Assembly: GCF_029360765.1 (NCBI RefSeq)
Contig: NZ_JARKNA010000001.1
Location: 992,001 to 1,056,000, forward strand
From: Terrimonas pollutisoli
GTDB taxonomy: Bacteria; Bacteroidota; Bacteroidia; Chitinophagales; Chitinophagaceae
Direction: 5' to 3'
DNA length: 64,000 nt
Shown: piece by piece, positions 30,391 to 38,220 of the stretch
Numbering within the stretch: the stretch's first letter is position 1
Layout of the letters: every line of letters begins with the position of its first letter
The notes under the pieces: model-generated
The model's database searches: none
Seen by the model: the letters and a program-made list of their open reading frames with translations, nothing else
What the model was told of the DNA's origin: nothing
Position numbers and translations under genes: made by a program

Positions 30391-31364
30391 CCGTGTGTAA
30401 TAACATTATGCCCGATCTTGTTGAGTATTTTGTGTGCTACATCCATCGCCATCAGGCCATCCATTTCTGACACAATGGTTTTCGTATTGTGAATAATGGC
30501 ATTTACAAACTCTTCCAGTTCTTTTTTAATAGCGTTGACTTCAGGCACAGCCGGGTTGGCTACAGCAATTGTTTTTTTACCGGTTGGCGTTTCAATATCA
30601 AAAGCAAAGACATTGGAATCCTGCGGTTCTTTTAATTTAATGATCTCTGTTTTTTTGTTTAAAAAGTCAACACCGATATAGGCATCTTTTTGAAAGATGC
30701 GCATTTTTCTCATTTTTTTCATGGAGATGCGGCTACTGGTCAGGTTGGCGACACAGCCGTTGTGAAACTCTATCCTGACATTTGCTATGTCGGGGGTTTC
30801 TGTCATCACTCCTACGCCGCTTGCCGAAATGTTTTTTACATCACTCTTTACAATGCTCAGGATAATATCGATATCGTGGATCATCAGGTCGAGTATCACA
30901 CTCACTTCTGTGCCACGGGGATTGAATTGTGCCAGCCGGTGCACTTCAATAAACATCGGGCTTAGCTGCATATCTTTCAGGGCAAGAAAGGCGGGGTTAA
31001 ACCTCTCCACGTGTCCCACCTGGAACTTAACACCGGATTCCTGGGCTAGCTTTACAAGCAGCCGGGCTTCTTCCATCGTATTGGCCAACGGTTTCTCTAC
31101 AAACACATGTTTGCTTTTTTTGATGGCCCTTTCACAGAGTTCAAAATGATAATTCGTGGGTGCCACTACATCAATGGCGTCACAGGCATCGATCAGCGTA
31201 TCGGGAGCCAGGAAGCGAGGAAGCTGGTATTTTTCAGATACTTCCTTTGCGGTATCGTCGTTAGGATCATAAAAGCCAACCAGCTCAACTCCGGGTATTT
31301 CCTTCCAGTTGTTCAGGTGAAATTTTCCAAGATGCCCCACGCCCAATACGCCTATTTTTAGCAT
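30387..31364 (-). CDS. Gfo/Idh/MocA-family NAD(P)-dependent oxidoreductase
   Basis: A 325-residue cytosolic enzyme. The Rossmann fingerprint [12 protein letters not shown] is at residues 5-16, the family EKP motif at about 93-95 ([11 protein letters not shown]), and the C-terminal alpha/beta domain holds the conserved histidine in MIHDIDIIL near residue 165. Members oxidise or reduce sugars, often nucleotide-linked. The 4-bp overlap with a polyprenyl-phosphate sugar transferase suggests that it prepares or modifies a nucleotide sugar for the same surface polysaccharide; the substrate is inference. Confidence 0.9.
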   Translation of the reverse strand: MLKIGVLGVGHLGKFHLNNWKEIPGVELVGFYDPNDDTAKEVSEKYQLPRFLAPDTLIDACDAIDVVAPTNYHFELCERAIKKSKHVFVEKPLANTMEEARLLVKLAQESGVKFQVGHVERFNPAFLALKDMQLSPMFIEVHRLAQFNPRGTEVSVILDLMIHDIDIILSIVKSDVKNISASGVGVMTETPDIANVRIEFHNGCVANLTSSRISMKKMRKMRIFQKDAYIGVDFLNKKTEIIKLKEPQDSNVFAFDIETPTGKKTIAVANPAVPEVNAIKKELEEFVNAIIHNTKTIVSEMDGLMAMDVAHKILNKIGHNVITHG

Positions 31365-31462
31365 TTGTAATTGTTTTGAGCGTCAAAGATAATGAAGCGA
31401 TACAGCAACCTGACTTTCAGTAGCTAATTGAATAAATGCTCGGGGAAAATTTTAGAAAAACT

Positions 31463-31495
31463 TTTGTTTTAGAGATATCAAATCCCCTATCTTTG
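31463..31495 (+). promoter_or_regulatory. Promoter of tRNA-Asp
   Basis: TTTG at 31463-31466, a 21-bp spacer and a perfect TATCTTTG at 31488-31495 match the Bacteroidota housekeeping promoter. The start would lie about 35 bp before the mature tRNA. Confidence 0.8.
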
Positions 31496-31535
31496 CCATC
31501 CCAAAAAATGATATCGCAAGATATTATTGAGGAAC

Positions 31536-31609
31536 GGATCGGTAGTTCAGTTGGTTAGAATGCCGCCCTGTCACGGCGGAGGTCGCGGGTTCGAGTCCCG
31601 TCCGGTCCG
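31536..31609 (+). tRNA. tRNA-Asp (anticodon GTC)
   Basis: A 74-base cloverleaf. Acceptor stem GGATCGG/CCGGTCC, anticodon stem CCGCC/GGCGG with loop CTGTCAC (anticodon GTC at 31570-31572), T stem GCGGG/CCCGT with loop TTCGAGT, and discriminator G. CCA is not encoded (CAG follows). Its 3' end is the left boundary of a genomic island and is copied at 49533-49548. Confidence 0.97.
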
Positions 31610-31613
31610 CAGA
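31598..31613. other. attL: 3' end of tRNA-Asp
   Basis: CCGTCCGGTCCGCAGA, covering the end of the T stem, the acceptor strand and four bases beyond. It is identical to 49533-49548; the flanking bases differ at both ends, so the repeat is exactly 16 bp. Confidence 0.88.
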
Positions 31614-31621
31614 TTGAATTC

Positions 31622-31652
31622 GCTGAAACACGCTCCCAGAGCGGGTTTCAGC
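31622..31652 (+). terminator. Hairpin after tRNA-Asp
   Basis: GCTGAAAC-A-CGCTC with GAGCG-G-GTTTCAGC forms 8 and 5 paired bases around one mismatch and a 3-base loop, followed by ATTTT. It can end the tRNA transcript and belongs to the island side of the junction. The chromosomal counterpart is at 49560-49589. Confidence 0.7.
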
Positions 31653-31784
31653 ATTTTAGGTTCATTTTCCGGGTCCGCAATTTTTTTAGTCGCTTTTTCT
31701 TCCATTTAGCTAATCATCAGTAAGCCAATTGTTTCCCATTTTTTCAATCGCCTGATTTCTTCCTTCACATTAGATACATGAGGG

Positions 31785-31929
31785 TGCATGTAAGGGGGCA
31801 AAAAATAATTTCGATTTTGGTATCCTTGATTCAACGAAACCTATGCCTGATAAAGGTTTTGGTAATTTTGGTTTGCTAAACTCTTTGCCAATTCTTCACT
31901 TTTTAAATGCACATAAGGAGGCAAATTAT
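31785..31929 (+). repeat. Imperfect 22-bp direct repeat before the integrase
   Basis: The 22 bases at 31785-31806 and 31908-31929 agree at 17 positions (TGCA..TAAGG.GGCAAA..AT), 123 bp apart. They lie between attL and the integrase coding region, where arm-type integrase sites are usually found. The second copy also contains the AAGGAGG ribosome-binding site. Confidence 0.4.
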
Positions 31930-33151
31930 GGAGCCAAAAATGACTATCCTATTTATCGGAAAGAAATCAAGGACTACCAGGCATCAATTGCTCCCTATTT
32001 ATTTACGGGTAACCATAGCAGGAAAACGTTTTGAGGTAGCCACTCACCGCCATGTTGAGCCGTTTGAATGGTCTTCTTCGGCAGGCAGGGTAATTAGCCG
32101 GTTTGAATCTGCAGTGGAAACAAATATGGCCCTTGATGAAATCAAAAGGAAAGTTTATGAGTACAGGGAACGTATCCTTTTGGAGAACAGAGATTTTACT
32201 GTTGACAGTCTTAGGGAAAAGTGGTTCGGCCAAGACCGTAATAAACGAACCTTACTGGGCGTATTCAGGTCAAGTATAATGGACCTGGAAAAATTAGTCG
32301 CTAAAGGAGTGTACCGTAAATCTACCCTGGTTAAATATAAGTCTACTGAAAAGCACCTGCTTGATTACCTGCATTGGCGCAAGAATGGCTGCGATGTCTT
32401 GCTAATCGATCTCAGGATTGAATTTGCCAGCAACTTTGAATATTATTTACAAGCAGAAAAAGGACTTTCTATAAATTCGTCGGGGAAAATGATCAAAAAC
32501 CTGAAAAAGATAATTCGTGACTGTGTTGACAAGGATTGGTTGGACAAAGATCCATTTTATCGATTTAAAGTTAAACATGTTGATCCGAAAGTTCCTCATT
32601 TATCCGTTGAAGAATTGAAAGTTCTGGAAGAAAAGGAAATTACCATCCCACGCCTGGCACTGGTTCGTGATCTGTTTCTGTTCAGTTGTTACAGTGGCTT
32701 TGCTTATGTGGATGTCGCCTATCTGACCACAAGTCATATTAAAACCGGCATAGATGGTAAGAAATGGCTAATCAAGAACCGGCAAAAAACAGATATTTCA
32801 GAAAGGGTACCGGTACTACCTCCCGTTCAAAAGATATTGGATAAGTATGAATGGTATTGTCGGAAAAGCGGCGGTAAAAAATTACTTCCCGTACCCTCTA
32901 ACCAAAAAGTAAACGCATATTTAAAGGAGCTGGCCGATGTATGCGGAATAGCTACGAAGATTACATTTCATATGGCCAGGCACACTTTTGCTACAACTGT
33001 GACACTTGACAATGGGGTACCCATTGATTCGGTAAGTAAAATGCTGGGGCATAGAAGTATAAAAACCACACAGATTTATGCACAGGTAACGGATAAGAAG
33101 ATTAGCGATGATACGATAGCTTTATACCAGAAATTCCAAACTCAATATTGA
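31928..33151 (+). CDS. Tyrosine recombinase (island integrase)
   Basis: The start is placed at the ATG 7 bp after an AAGGAGG site (407 residues). An N-terminal arm-binding domain, a SAM-like core-binding domain (about 110-210) and a C-terminal catalytic domain are present. H348-x-x-R351 (HMARH), H375 (LGHRS) and the nucleophile Y384 (TQIYAQ) are intact, and a lysine lies in the NRQKTD hairpin. The first catalytic arginine, expected in the TGxR box, is replaced: the box reads YSGFAYVDV, with Ala259. The loss of Arg I also occurs in CTnDOT-type integrases of Bacteroidota, so the enzyme may still be active. Its place beside the tRNA makes it the likely integrase of the island. Confidence 0.93.
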   Translation: MEPKMTILFIGKKSRTTRHQLLPIYLRVTIAGKRFEVATHRHVEPFEWSSSAGRVISRFESAVETNMALDEIKRKVYEYRERILLENRDFTVDSLREKWFGQDRNKRTLLGVFRSSIMDLEKLVAKGVYRKSTLVKYKSTEKHLLDYLHWRKNGCDVLLIDLRIEFASNFEYYLQAEKGLSINSSGKMIKNLKKIIRDCVDKDWLDKDPFYRFKVKHVDPKVPHLSVEELKVLEEKEITIPRLALVRDLFLFSCYSGFAYVDVAYLTTSHIKTGIDGKKWLIKNRQKTDISERVPVLPPVQKILDKYEWYCRKSGGKKLLPVPSNQKVNAYLKELADVCGIATKITFHMARHTFATTVTLDNGVPIDSVSKMLGHRSIKTTQIYAQVTDKKISDDTIALYQKFQTQY

Positions 33152-33281
33152 TAACTCCTTCAATCGGAGTTTGCCTTAGTGAATCTAACGAGGTAATGCC
33201 GGTGAAAACTGTCAGCATCAATAAGGTTCTGCGCACAGGATAAAGACTCGAAATTTCTGGATCTTTTTGTATGTTTAAGCT

Positions 33282-34034
33282 ATGCGGCTATCTGAACCGG
33301 AATTTGACATTGTAAGAGGGGTTTATTTAAAACACTTTTCTATAGATATTCCCGATGAAATTTTGAAGGAGTACCAGTTTGTAGTTATGTATAAAGAATT
33401 TATCAAATCAGCGACCCCGCAAAAAAGAATCTTGAATGCTTTGTTAGATATAACATTGGATAAGATCCGACTCAACAAGAGATTTCAGAAAATTACGATG
33501 ATAAGGCTCATACGAAGCCAGTCCCACCCTGAAGTCGTTGATAAAATAATTGCCGAAAAATTATTTGAGTTATTCAGAAGTCTCCTTTGGACCGTAAACG
33601 ATGAAATTGCCTGGAAACTGAGTGTTTCTCTGCGAGATATTATGCTGACCAAAGAACAGCTATTCTGGTTAATAGATAACTATAAGCGATCAGTACATAT
33701 TCAGAATCGTTTGTTACGGTATCCGCAGAAAAATACTATTATTTCTGAATGGGCTAAACAAGTTTATTCCAACCATGAGTTAAAGGATAGGGAAGTAGAG
33801 CTGGCAGGCTTAATTCTTAATATTGATCAAGGATTTCGATTACAGGATTCGGCCGCGTTTCTTTGGGCAATTCATTATTCCAAACTTCCTGTGAAGACGA
33901 AAAAACAATTACTATGGAAAAATCTTTCTCATGATAATTTTCTGGAATTTCTAAAGATATGCGATAGGAATGGCTATACTGATCTAATAAAGAGGTTGTA
34001 TGAGACGAACAGCCGGTTAATTTTTTCTGATTAA
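33282..34034 (+). CDS. Hypothetical helical protein of the island
   Basis: A 250-residue protein that I do not recognise. It has no signal peptide or membrane segment and is rich in lysine, leucine and isoleucine, with long predicted helices throughout (for example AEKLFELFRSLLWTVNDEIAWKL near residues 89-111). The alternating helical segments, such as HEVVDKIIAEKLF-like and KDREVELAGLILNID, might form a HEAT-like superhelix, but this is only an impression. It stands alone, 130 bp after the integrase and convergent with the PD-(D/E)XK-like gene. It could be an island accessory or a single-gene defence protein. Confidence 0.6.
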   Translation: MRLSEPEFDIVRGVYLKHFSIDIPDEILKEYQFVVMYKEFIKSATPQKRILNALLDITLDKIRLNKRFQKITMIRLIRSQSHPEVVDKIIAEKLFELFRSLLWTVNDEIAWKLSVSLRDIMLTKEQLFWLIDNYKRSVHIQNRLLRYPQKNTIISEWAKQVYSNHELKDREVELAGLILNIDQGFRLQDSAAFLWAIHYSKLPVKTKKQLLWKNLSHDNFLEFLKICDRNGYTDLIKRLYETNSRLIFSD

Positions 34035-34052
34035 ATATCGCTGGCGAATTAA

Positions 34053-35474
34053 CTAAGCATGTATATTGGCTTTCGGGATCAACACTTGCGTCATTGACGA
34101 AAATACATCATACGGTTGCATTCTTCCGTGTAATACTTTATCCTTTTTGTCGAAGAACATATGCGATATATCGCTGAATAATGCTGGTTCAACCGGAAAC
34201 TTTGCATCCGGATTGTGATACATAATCAATCCGTCAGCCCATGCTTCTTCATAGTCAGGATCATCTAAATCAAAAACCTTTCGGATTGGTTCGGTAGCAT
34301 AAGGGTCCGGATCATACATGCTGACTATTCTCAACATTTTAATATCCTTGTTTCCTAAGCCTGCCAGTTTACCCATGCGATTAAATGTGGTCAGAGTTGC
34401 GTTATTTGTGAATAATACGGCGCTTATATTTTCTGCATCAGGCAGGCCAAAAAAATTCGAGGGTATAGTTTTGCTCTTCCAGGTATGACTTTCAATTTTT
34501 TCCATCACTGGCTCTACACCATGGCCATTGTCGTGAATATGTCTAACTATATCACCATCGTCGTTAATAGTAATTTTCATTCTATAGCCGTATAGATAGT
34601 CAGCCAATGCATCTCTTGACCATGTCATTGAGCCTAAGCTATCCATTGTAGCGGGCATATGGAAATCATGGATAGCCAGAATGAAAGGCTTTCCTTTAAT
34701 ATGGTCCTTTACCCAATATTTCTTTTGCAGTTTAGTATAGAGCGCACTTCCAAATTTAATAGGCATGTAGTCCCTATTGAGCTTGAGCACTTCCAATGCA
34801 CCCTTTGGTGCTGGTTCGTCAAATGTACTACTACGATTTACTGTCACTGCTTCGATCGCCAGTTGATCTCCAAAATACGAAATGAAATAATCCGGTGCTT
34901 GGTAACTGTTATCGATCTTAAATCCAGCCGTGTGTAGATACACATGCAGGTATAACTCCCACAGTCTGGCATCAAAACCTGTAGTTTGAAAATCCTTGAT
35001 ATAGTTGCCATCCACGTCGACATAGCTATACACTATTTCCTTAATCAGATTTCGGGCAGCTTCATACCCTTGCTGTTCGATCATTATTTTAAAGTAGGCA
35101 TGAAGTTTTTCTGCTGGAACTTGGGGAATCAGTATCTCATTTGGTAAGGCTTTTTCATCTCCTTGTTCGTAAATTTCTTTGCCATCATTTTCGTAGGGGA
35201 TTAGTGCTATTTTCAAGTAAGAAATCGCCTCCTCTGGAGTCGTATAAAATTTTCTGCAAAAGTCGATAGCACGAAATACTTTCTGTTTGTCCCTGCCAAG
35301 TATTACAAATCCGTAGTCTTCATCACTATGATCCCTTGTTACAGTTGCCATTAATTTTTTATCAAATGCCTCAAACCACGCAATTTCCGTTGCCATATAC
35401 CTCAATAAAGGTGCTCTGACATAGCAGTAGGCATCAAATTGCCTTTTTGTTATTTCACGAATTTTCATGTTCAT
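34053..35474 (-). CDS. Uncharacterised protein with PD-(D/E)XK-like nuclease signature
   Basis: A 473-residue cytosolic protein of unknown family. Residues 165-213 look like a PD-(D/E)XK core: a helix with E173 (LWELYLHVYLH), then P194-D195-Y, and the strand AIE208-AVTVN, where a hydrophobic residue replaces the usual lysine. The flanks are mixed alpha/beta. The start (MNMKIRE) overlaps the end of a small upstream reading frame by the 4 bp ATGA. That frame begins one base after the hipT stop, so this gene probably belongs to the hip transcript. It may be a nuclease or a degenerate one; the role is inference. Confidence 0.6.
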   Translation of the reverse strand: MNMKIREITKRQFDAYCYVRAPLLRYMATEIAWFEAFDKKLMATVTRDHSDEDYGFVILGRDKQKVFRAIDFCRKFYTTPEEAISYLKIALIPYENDGKEIYEQGDEKALPNEILIPQVPAEKLHAYFKIMIEQQGYEAARNLIKEIVYSYVDVDGNYIKDFQTTGFDARLWELYLHVYLHTAGFKIDNSYQAPDYFISYFGDQLAIEAVTVNRSSTFDEPAPKGALEVLKLNRDYMPIKFGSALYTKLQKKYWVKDHIKGKPFILAIHDFHMPATMDSLGSMTWSRDALADYLYGYRMKITINDDGDIVRHIHDNGHGVEPVMEKIESHTWKSKTIPSNFFGLPDAENISAVLFTNNATLTTFNRMGKLAGLGNKDIKMLRIVSMYDPDPYATEPIRKVFDLDDPDYEEAWADGLIMYHNPDAKFPVEPALFSDISHMFFDKKDKVLHGRMQPYDVFSSMTQVLIPKANIHA

Positions 35475-35645
35475 TCGAAATAATTTTTGATCTGAAATTC
35501 TTCGGCATAGTACATTTGCTCCAGATCCTGAATAGTCAATTTGGCACTTTTCCAGTTCAAAAGCAATCCAACATCCCTATAATCCTTGGCCAGAGTTACA
35601 TATGTCTAGTTTTCTTGTAATTTTCTTTTGAAACCATTTTTTCAT
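35471..35645 (-). pseudogene. Small frameshifted ORF between hipT and the nuclease-like gene
   Basis: The stretch begins with ATGAAAAAATGG one base after the hipT stop and encodes MKKWFQKKITRK. It then meets a stop in that frame. A shifted frame continues YVTLAKDYRDVGLLLNWKSA and on to EEFQIKNYFE, ending in a TGA that overlaps the next ATG. The length of 175 bases is one more than a multiple of three, so one extra base would explain it. It may be a broken small protein of about 57 residues or a programmed frameshift. Confidence 0.42.
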
Positions 35646-35646
35646 C

Positions 35647-36876
35647 TTAAACAGATGGATATTCCAGGTTCACCATTTGGTCTCCTTCAATAATAGTAAA
35701 GGGGTCGTTTTCATGCCTATTCTTGAATTCGATAAAGGTATATTTGTTTTCCGCTTCCAATTTATCCATATCTGGGTTATGTTGAAAATATCCCACTTTT
35801 GCACTGCCATCCCGGAAGGTAAGTTTTGTCGGCGCATTTGTAGGTGCATATACACCCGGATATTCAGGATTGATCGCCGAAGCGATCATGTCTTTCGTCA
35901 TTCCCATCCGTCGTAGTTTATCCTGATGTGCATTTAAATACTTTACTTTCACCTCCTCACTTAAAAATGACTGTTGGATCATATCCGTCACTTCGCCCCT
36001 GTGGGTTAGAAGCTGCGTTAAGATTCGCCCGGTTCGTATTGGCTGGATGCTGAGTTTTTCAGCCAGTTCGCGAAAGTTAGGCTGTCCAAAGAAACCATAT
36101 TCGTTATAAAAATTACTGTCTATATCTCCCTTATACATATCAAGAGCCGTATCTGTTTCATTAGGTGTATGCAGTACGGTACACATTAGGTCGTAGGCAG
36201 GGGTTAAGGTATAATCACCCATATCCGTTTGAATCAGTGAAAAATTTTTCAAGTGTGCGTCGCCGTTGGAGAAGAGATAATTGAACAAAACTAGTCTGAA
36301 ATAATTCTCCAGTGCAGGAGGGTAAGCAGCCACATGCTGCCGGATAAGTTGACCGATTTCCTCGTAAGTTCCTTCGTATTTGAAGTTTTCACCGCGGCTT
36401 TGCCGGCTGCGACCACTGATCTGCGCCATATCTTCCTGCAAATACTTGTTTCCATCCGGCTTCACATCAAAGCGGCGGGTGATATAAGCAGGCGTACCGT
36501 CTTTGAAATAAATGAGCGCATTGGCCGCGGTTTTGATGCCAAACACCTGCGAAGCAATCTGCATCGTCAGGTGCTCGTTTTCCGGAGCTTGGCCTGGTTC
36601 CACGATCAGTACGGTGGGAGGGATAGGCTTTAAGATATATTGACCGCCTTTCTCAACCAGCTTCAGTTCCTTCCCTTCCAGCCGGAGAGAGTATTTGAGC
36701 TGTACTCCCGAAATGGAAAGCCGTTTGGTTTTTTCCTGGTAGAGCGGGAGGTTATCCGCTTTCGGGGTATCAAAAGGCAGGACATGCGAAACCTTAGCGC
36801 CGTCAAACAGTTGTTTGCGGCAATTCAGGCAATAGCCTTCGATATCGGGTCTGTAGCATCCGGGGCACATGGTCAT
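35647..36876 (-). CDS. hipT: HipT-like serine/threonine kinase toxin (HipA C-terminal type)
   Basis: A 409-residue HipA-type kinase. It starts with a zinc-ribbon-like C4-x2-C7...C17-x2-C20 and lacks the N-terminal subdomain 1 of full HipA, which is encoded separately upstream. Residues 54-56 form an S-I-S motif in the glycine-rich loop region (RLSISGVQLK), as in HipT, where phosphorylation of these serines controls activity. The catalytic loop NGDAHLKNFSL and the metal-binding DLMC segment are intact. About 70 residues extend beyond the usual end. HipA/HipT kinases phosphorylate aminoacyl-tRNA synthetases and stop growth. The start overlaps the hipS stop by 4 bp. Confidence 0.85.
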   Translation of the reverse strand: MTMCPGCYRPDIEGYCLNCRKQLFDGAKVSHVLPFDTPKADNLPLYQEKTKRLSISGVQLKYSLRLEGKELKLVEKGGQYILKPIPPTVLIVEPGQAPENEHLTMQIASQVFGIKTAANALIYFKDGTPAYITRRFDVKPDGNKYLQEDMAQISGRSRQSRGENFKYEGTYEEIGQLIRQHVAAYPPALENYFRLVLFNYLFSNGDAHLKNFSLIQTDMGDYTLTPAYDLMCTVLHTPNETDTALDMYKGDIDSNFYNEYGFFGQPNFRELAEKLSIQPIRTGRILTQLLTHRGEVTDMIQQSFLSEEVKVKYLNAHQDKLRRMGMTKDMIASAINPEYPGVYAPTNAPTKLTFRDGSAKVGYFQHNPDMDKLEAENKYTFIEFKNRHENDPFTIIEGDQMVNLEYPSV

Positions 36877-37199
36877 TCCGTTATTTCTTTTACAGTAATA
36901 GCGCCGATAGTATCGTCTCCTGCCGTTTTCAGCAGTCGGGTAAAATCATCTTCTTCGTCAATTTTCAAAAGGCGGCACTGGATGTCTTTATTGATCCCTT
37001 CAGCCAGCAGTCCCGTAAAAAAGGAAAAGAGAACAGGGCTTCCGTGTTCCGCCTTGGTCCGGGGAAGGGTCAGGCTGATAGAGGGCAAGGTCGGATCGGC
37101 GAGATAGCTTTTAGCGTAGGTGAAGCGGTAGTCATCCGGCGCCCTTTTTTCCAGGTAGCCAGCAAGAATTCCGTTGTTATAGACCTCCGCCTTTGCCAT
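36873..37199 (-). CDS. hipS: HipS-like protein (HipA N-terminal subdomain 1)
   Basis: A 108-residue protein. It matches the N-terminal subdomain of HipA: AEVYNNGILAGYLEKRAPDDYRFTY, SLTLPRTK, and the segment LFSFFTGLLAEGINKDIQ. In HipBST systems this part is a separate protein, HipS, which acts as the antitoxin against HipT. The start uses the ATG in TGATG, shared with the hipB stop, and the end overlaps hipT by 4 bp, so the three genes are tightly coupled. The antitoxin role is inferred from the known HipBST system. Confidence 0.83.
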   Translation of the reverse strand: MAKAEVYNNGILAGYLEKRAPDDYRFTYAKSYLADPTLPSISLTLPRTKAEHGSPVLFSFFTGLLAEGINKDIQCRLLKIDEEDDFTRLLKTAGDDTIGAITVKEITE

Positions 37200-37408
37200 C
37201 AATTAGGTTTTTTGACTTGAAGCACCAATTCCATCCCTAACACCGTCGCCAGCTTCTCCAGCGTTTCCACAGAAGGGTTGCCGGTTCCGCTTTCAATGAG
37301 ATGAATGGTCCGGCTTGTGATCCCGCTCATTTCCGCCAGATCTTCTTGCCGGAGATTCAGGAATTCTCTCCTAAATTTCAATGCTTTTCCCATTTCATCG
37401 ATAGCCAT
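37199..37408 (-). CDS. hipB: HipB-like XRE-family repressor
   Basis: A 69-residue protein starting MAIDEMGKALKFRRE; an upstream in-frame extension runs through the operator region and is not used here. It is a helix-turn-helix of the XRE class: LRQEDLAEMSGITSRTIHLIESGTGNPSVETLEKLATVLG. HipB proteins repress their own operon. It is followed directly by hipS (TGATG overlap). Three palindromes directly upstream are the likely binding sites. Confidence 0.88.
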   Translation of the reverse strand: MAIDEMGKALKFRREFLNLRQEDLAEMSGITSRTIHLIESGTGNPSVETLEKLATVLGMELVLQVKKPN

Positions 37409-37410
37409 CG

Positions 37411-37542
37411 GAAATATATTTCTGATTTCAGCAAAAATAAGAGAAAAATTCCTAAATGGAGGTAAAACAGGAAATATATTTCTGATTTTATTGAATGAGG
37501 AGTATTTCCCCAATCTTTTAGGTAAAACCAGAAATATAATTC
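37411..37542. promoter_or_regulatory. Three operator palindromes of the hip operon, 60 bp apart
   Basis: GAAATATATTTC at 37411-37422 and 37471-37482 and the near copy GAAATATAATTC at 37531-37542 start exactly 60 bp apart. Copies 2 and 3 also share the preceding AGGTAAAAC. The sites lie just upstream of hipB, and the last is 16 bp from the E2 gene stop. The spacing of about six helical turns puts them on one DNA face, as needed for cooperative repressor binding. Confidence 0.75.
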
Positions 37543-37557
37543 TGGCAATGTTAAAAA

Positions 37558-38220
37558 TTAAATCAGTTTGGCTGCTTTCGCTATGTTATAAGCATGGCTC
37601 ATTATTATATCATCGCCGATACTTTTGAGTTTATCAAAAGCATCACGATGGCAATAGCGGAATTTCTCTTTTTGCCCGCAAAAACAGGTACTGGTCCGGC
37701 TCGGCCGCTCATGTGTTGCGATATAATTCATAAACTGTAAAGTGAGCTGAATGTCAGTACCGGTCTTTAGTTCATCAGAATAAAACTCATAAATCCCTCT
37801 AGCGCCGTGAGAATATTCACCGTTTACATAATAACCTTCCATCCGGCGATGAGTTTGGTTGAATAAATAGGGCAACACTTCTTCCCGTATATATTCCGTT
37901 AGCGTAATCCCTTTTTTACAGCGCAGTATTTCTTCGGGCTGCACCTTCACACAGCAGGAAAGTGTGTCTTCATAAACATGCCAGTCAGCGATCTTGGGGA
38001 TTTTACCGGAGGTTTCAAAAAGCACGGGAAACTCATTCGGGAAATTTTCCGAACAATGAATTTCTATACCATAATCTTCCCAATGCTTTCCTTCTTTATC
38101 CACGACAGGCAAAGTTCCCTTTAAGATTTTTTCATCGCCTGCAACGGCTATCGATAAAGAAGGAAATGCAGCAGTAACTACTTCCAGTTGATTAACAAAT
38201 TGCTCATATCCCTTACTCAT
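37558..38220 (-). CDS. CBASS E2-like conjugating protein with SEC-C zinc motif
   Basis: A 220-residue protein. The N-terminal E2-like domain carries GIEIHCSENFPNEFPVLFET near residues 51-70, H81 and the likely catalytic cysteine C89 or C90 (HVYEDTLSCCVKV). The C-terminus has a SEC-C zinc motif, C179-x-C181-G...C190-H191. In type II-short CBASS an E2 protein without E1 acts on the CD-NTase tail to control its activity, and this gene follows the CD-NTase gene with an ATGA overlap. It is last in the CBASS operon. No E1 or JAB protease gene is present. Confidence 0.85.
   Translation of the reverse strand: MSKGYEQFVNQLEVVTAAFPSLSIAVAGDEKILKGTLPVVDKEGKHWEDYGIEIHCSENFPNEFPVLFETSGKIPKIADWHVYEDTLSCCVKVQPEEILRCKKGITLTEYIREEVLPYLFNQTHRRMEGYYVNGEYSHGARGIYEFYSDELKTGTDIQLTLQFMNYIATHERPSRTSTCFCGQKEKFRYCHRDAFDKLKSIGDDIIMSHAYNIAKAAKLI

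Noticed and set aside
37409..37513. Longer N-terminus for HipB
   Set aside because: The extra residues are translated from the operator palindromes; the start at 37408 gives a normal-length HipB.
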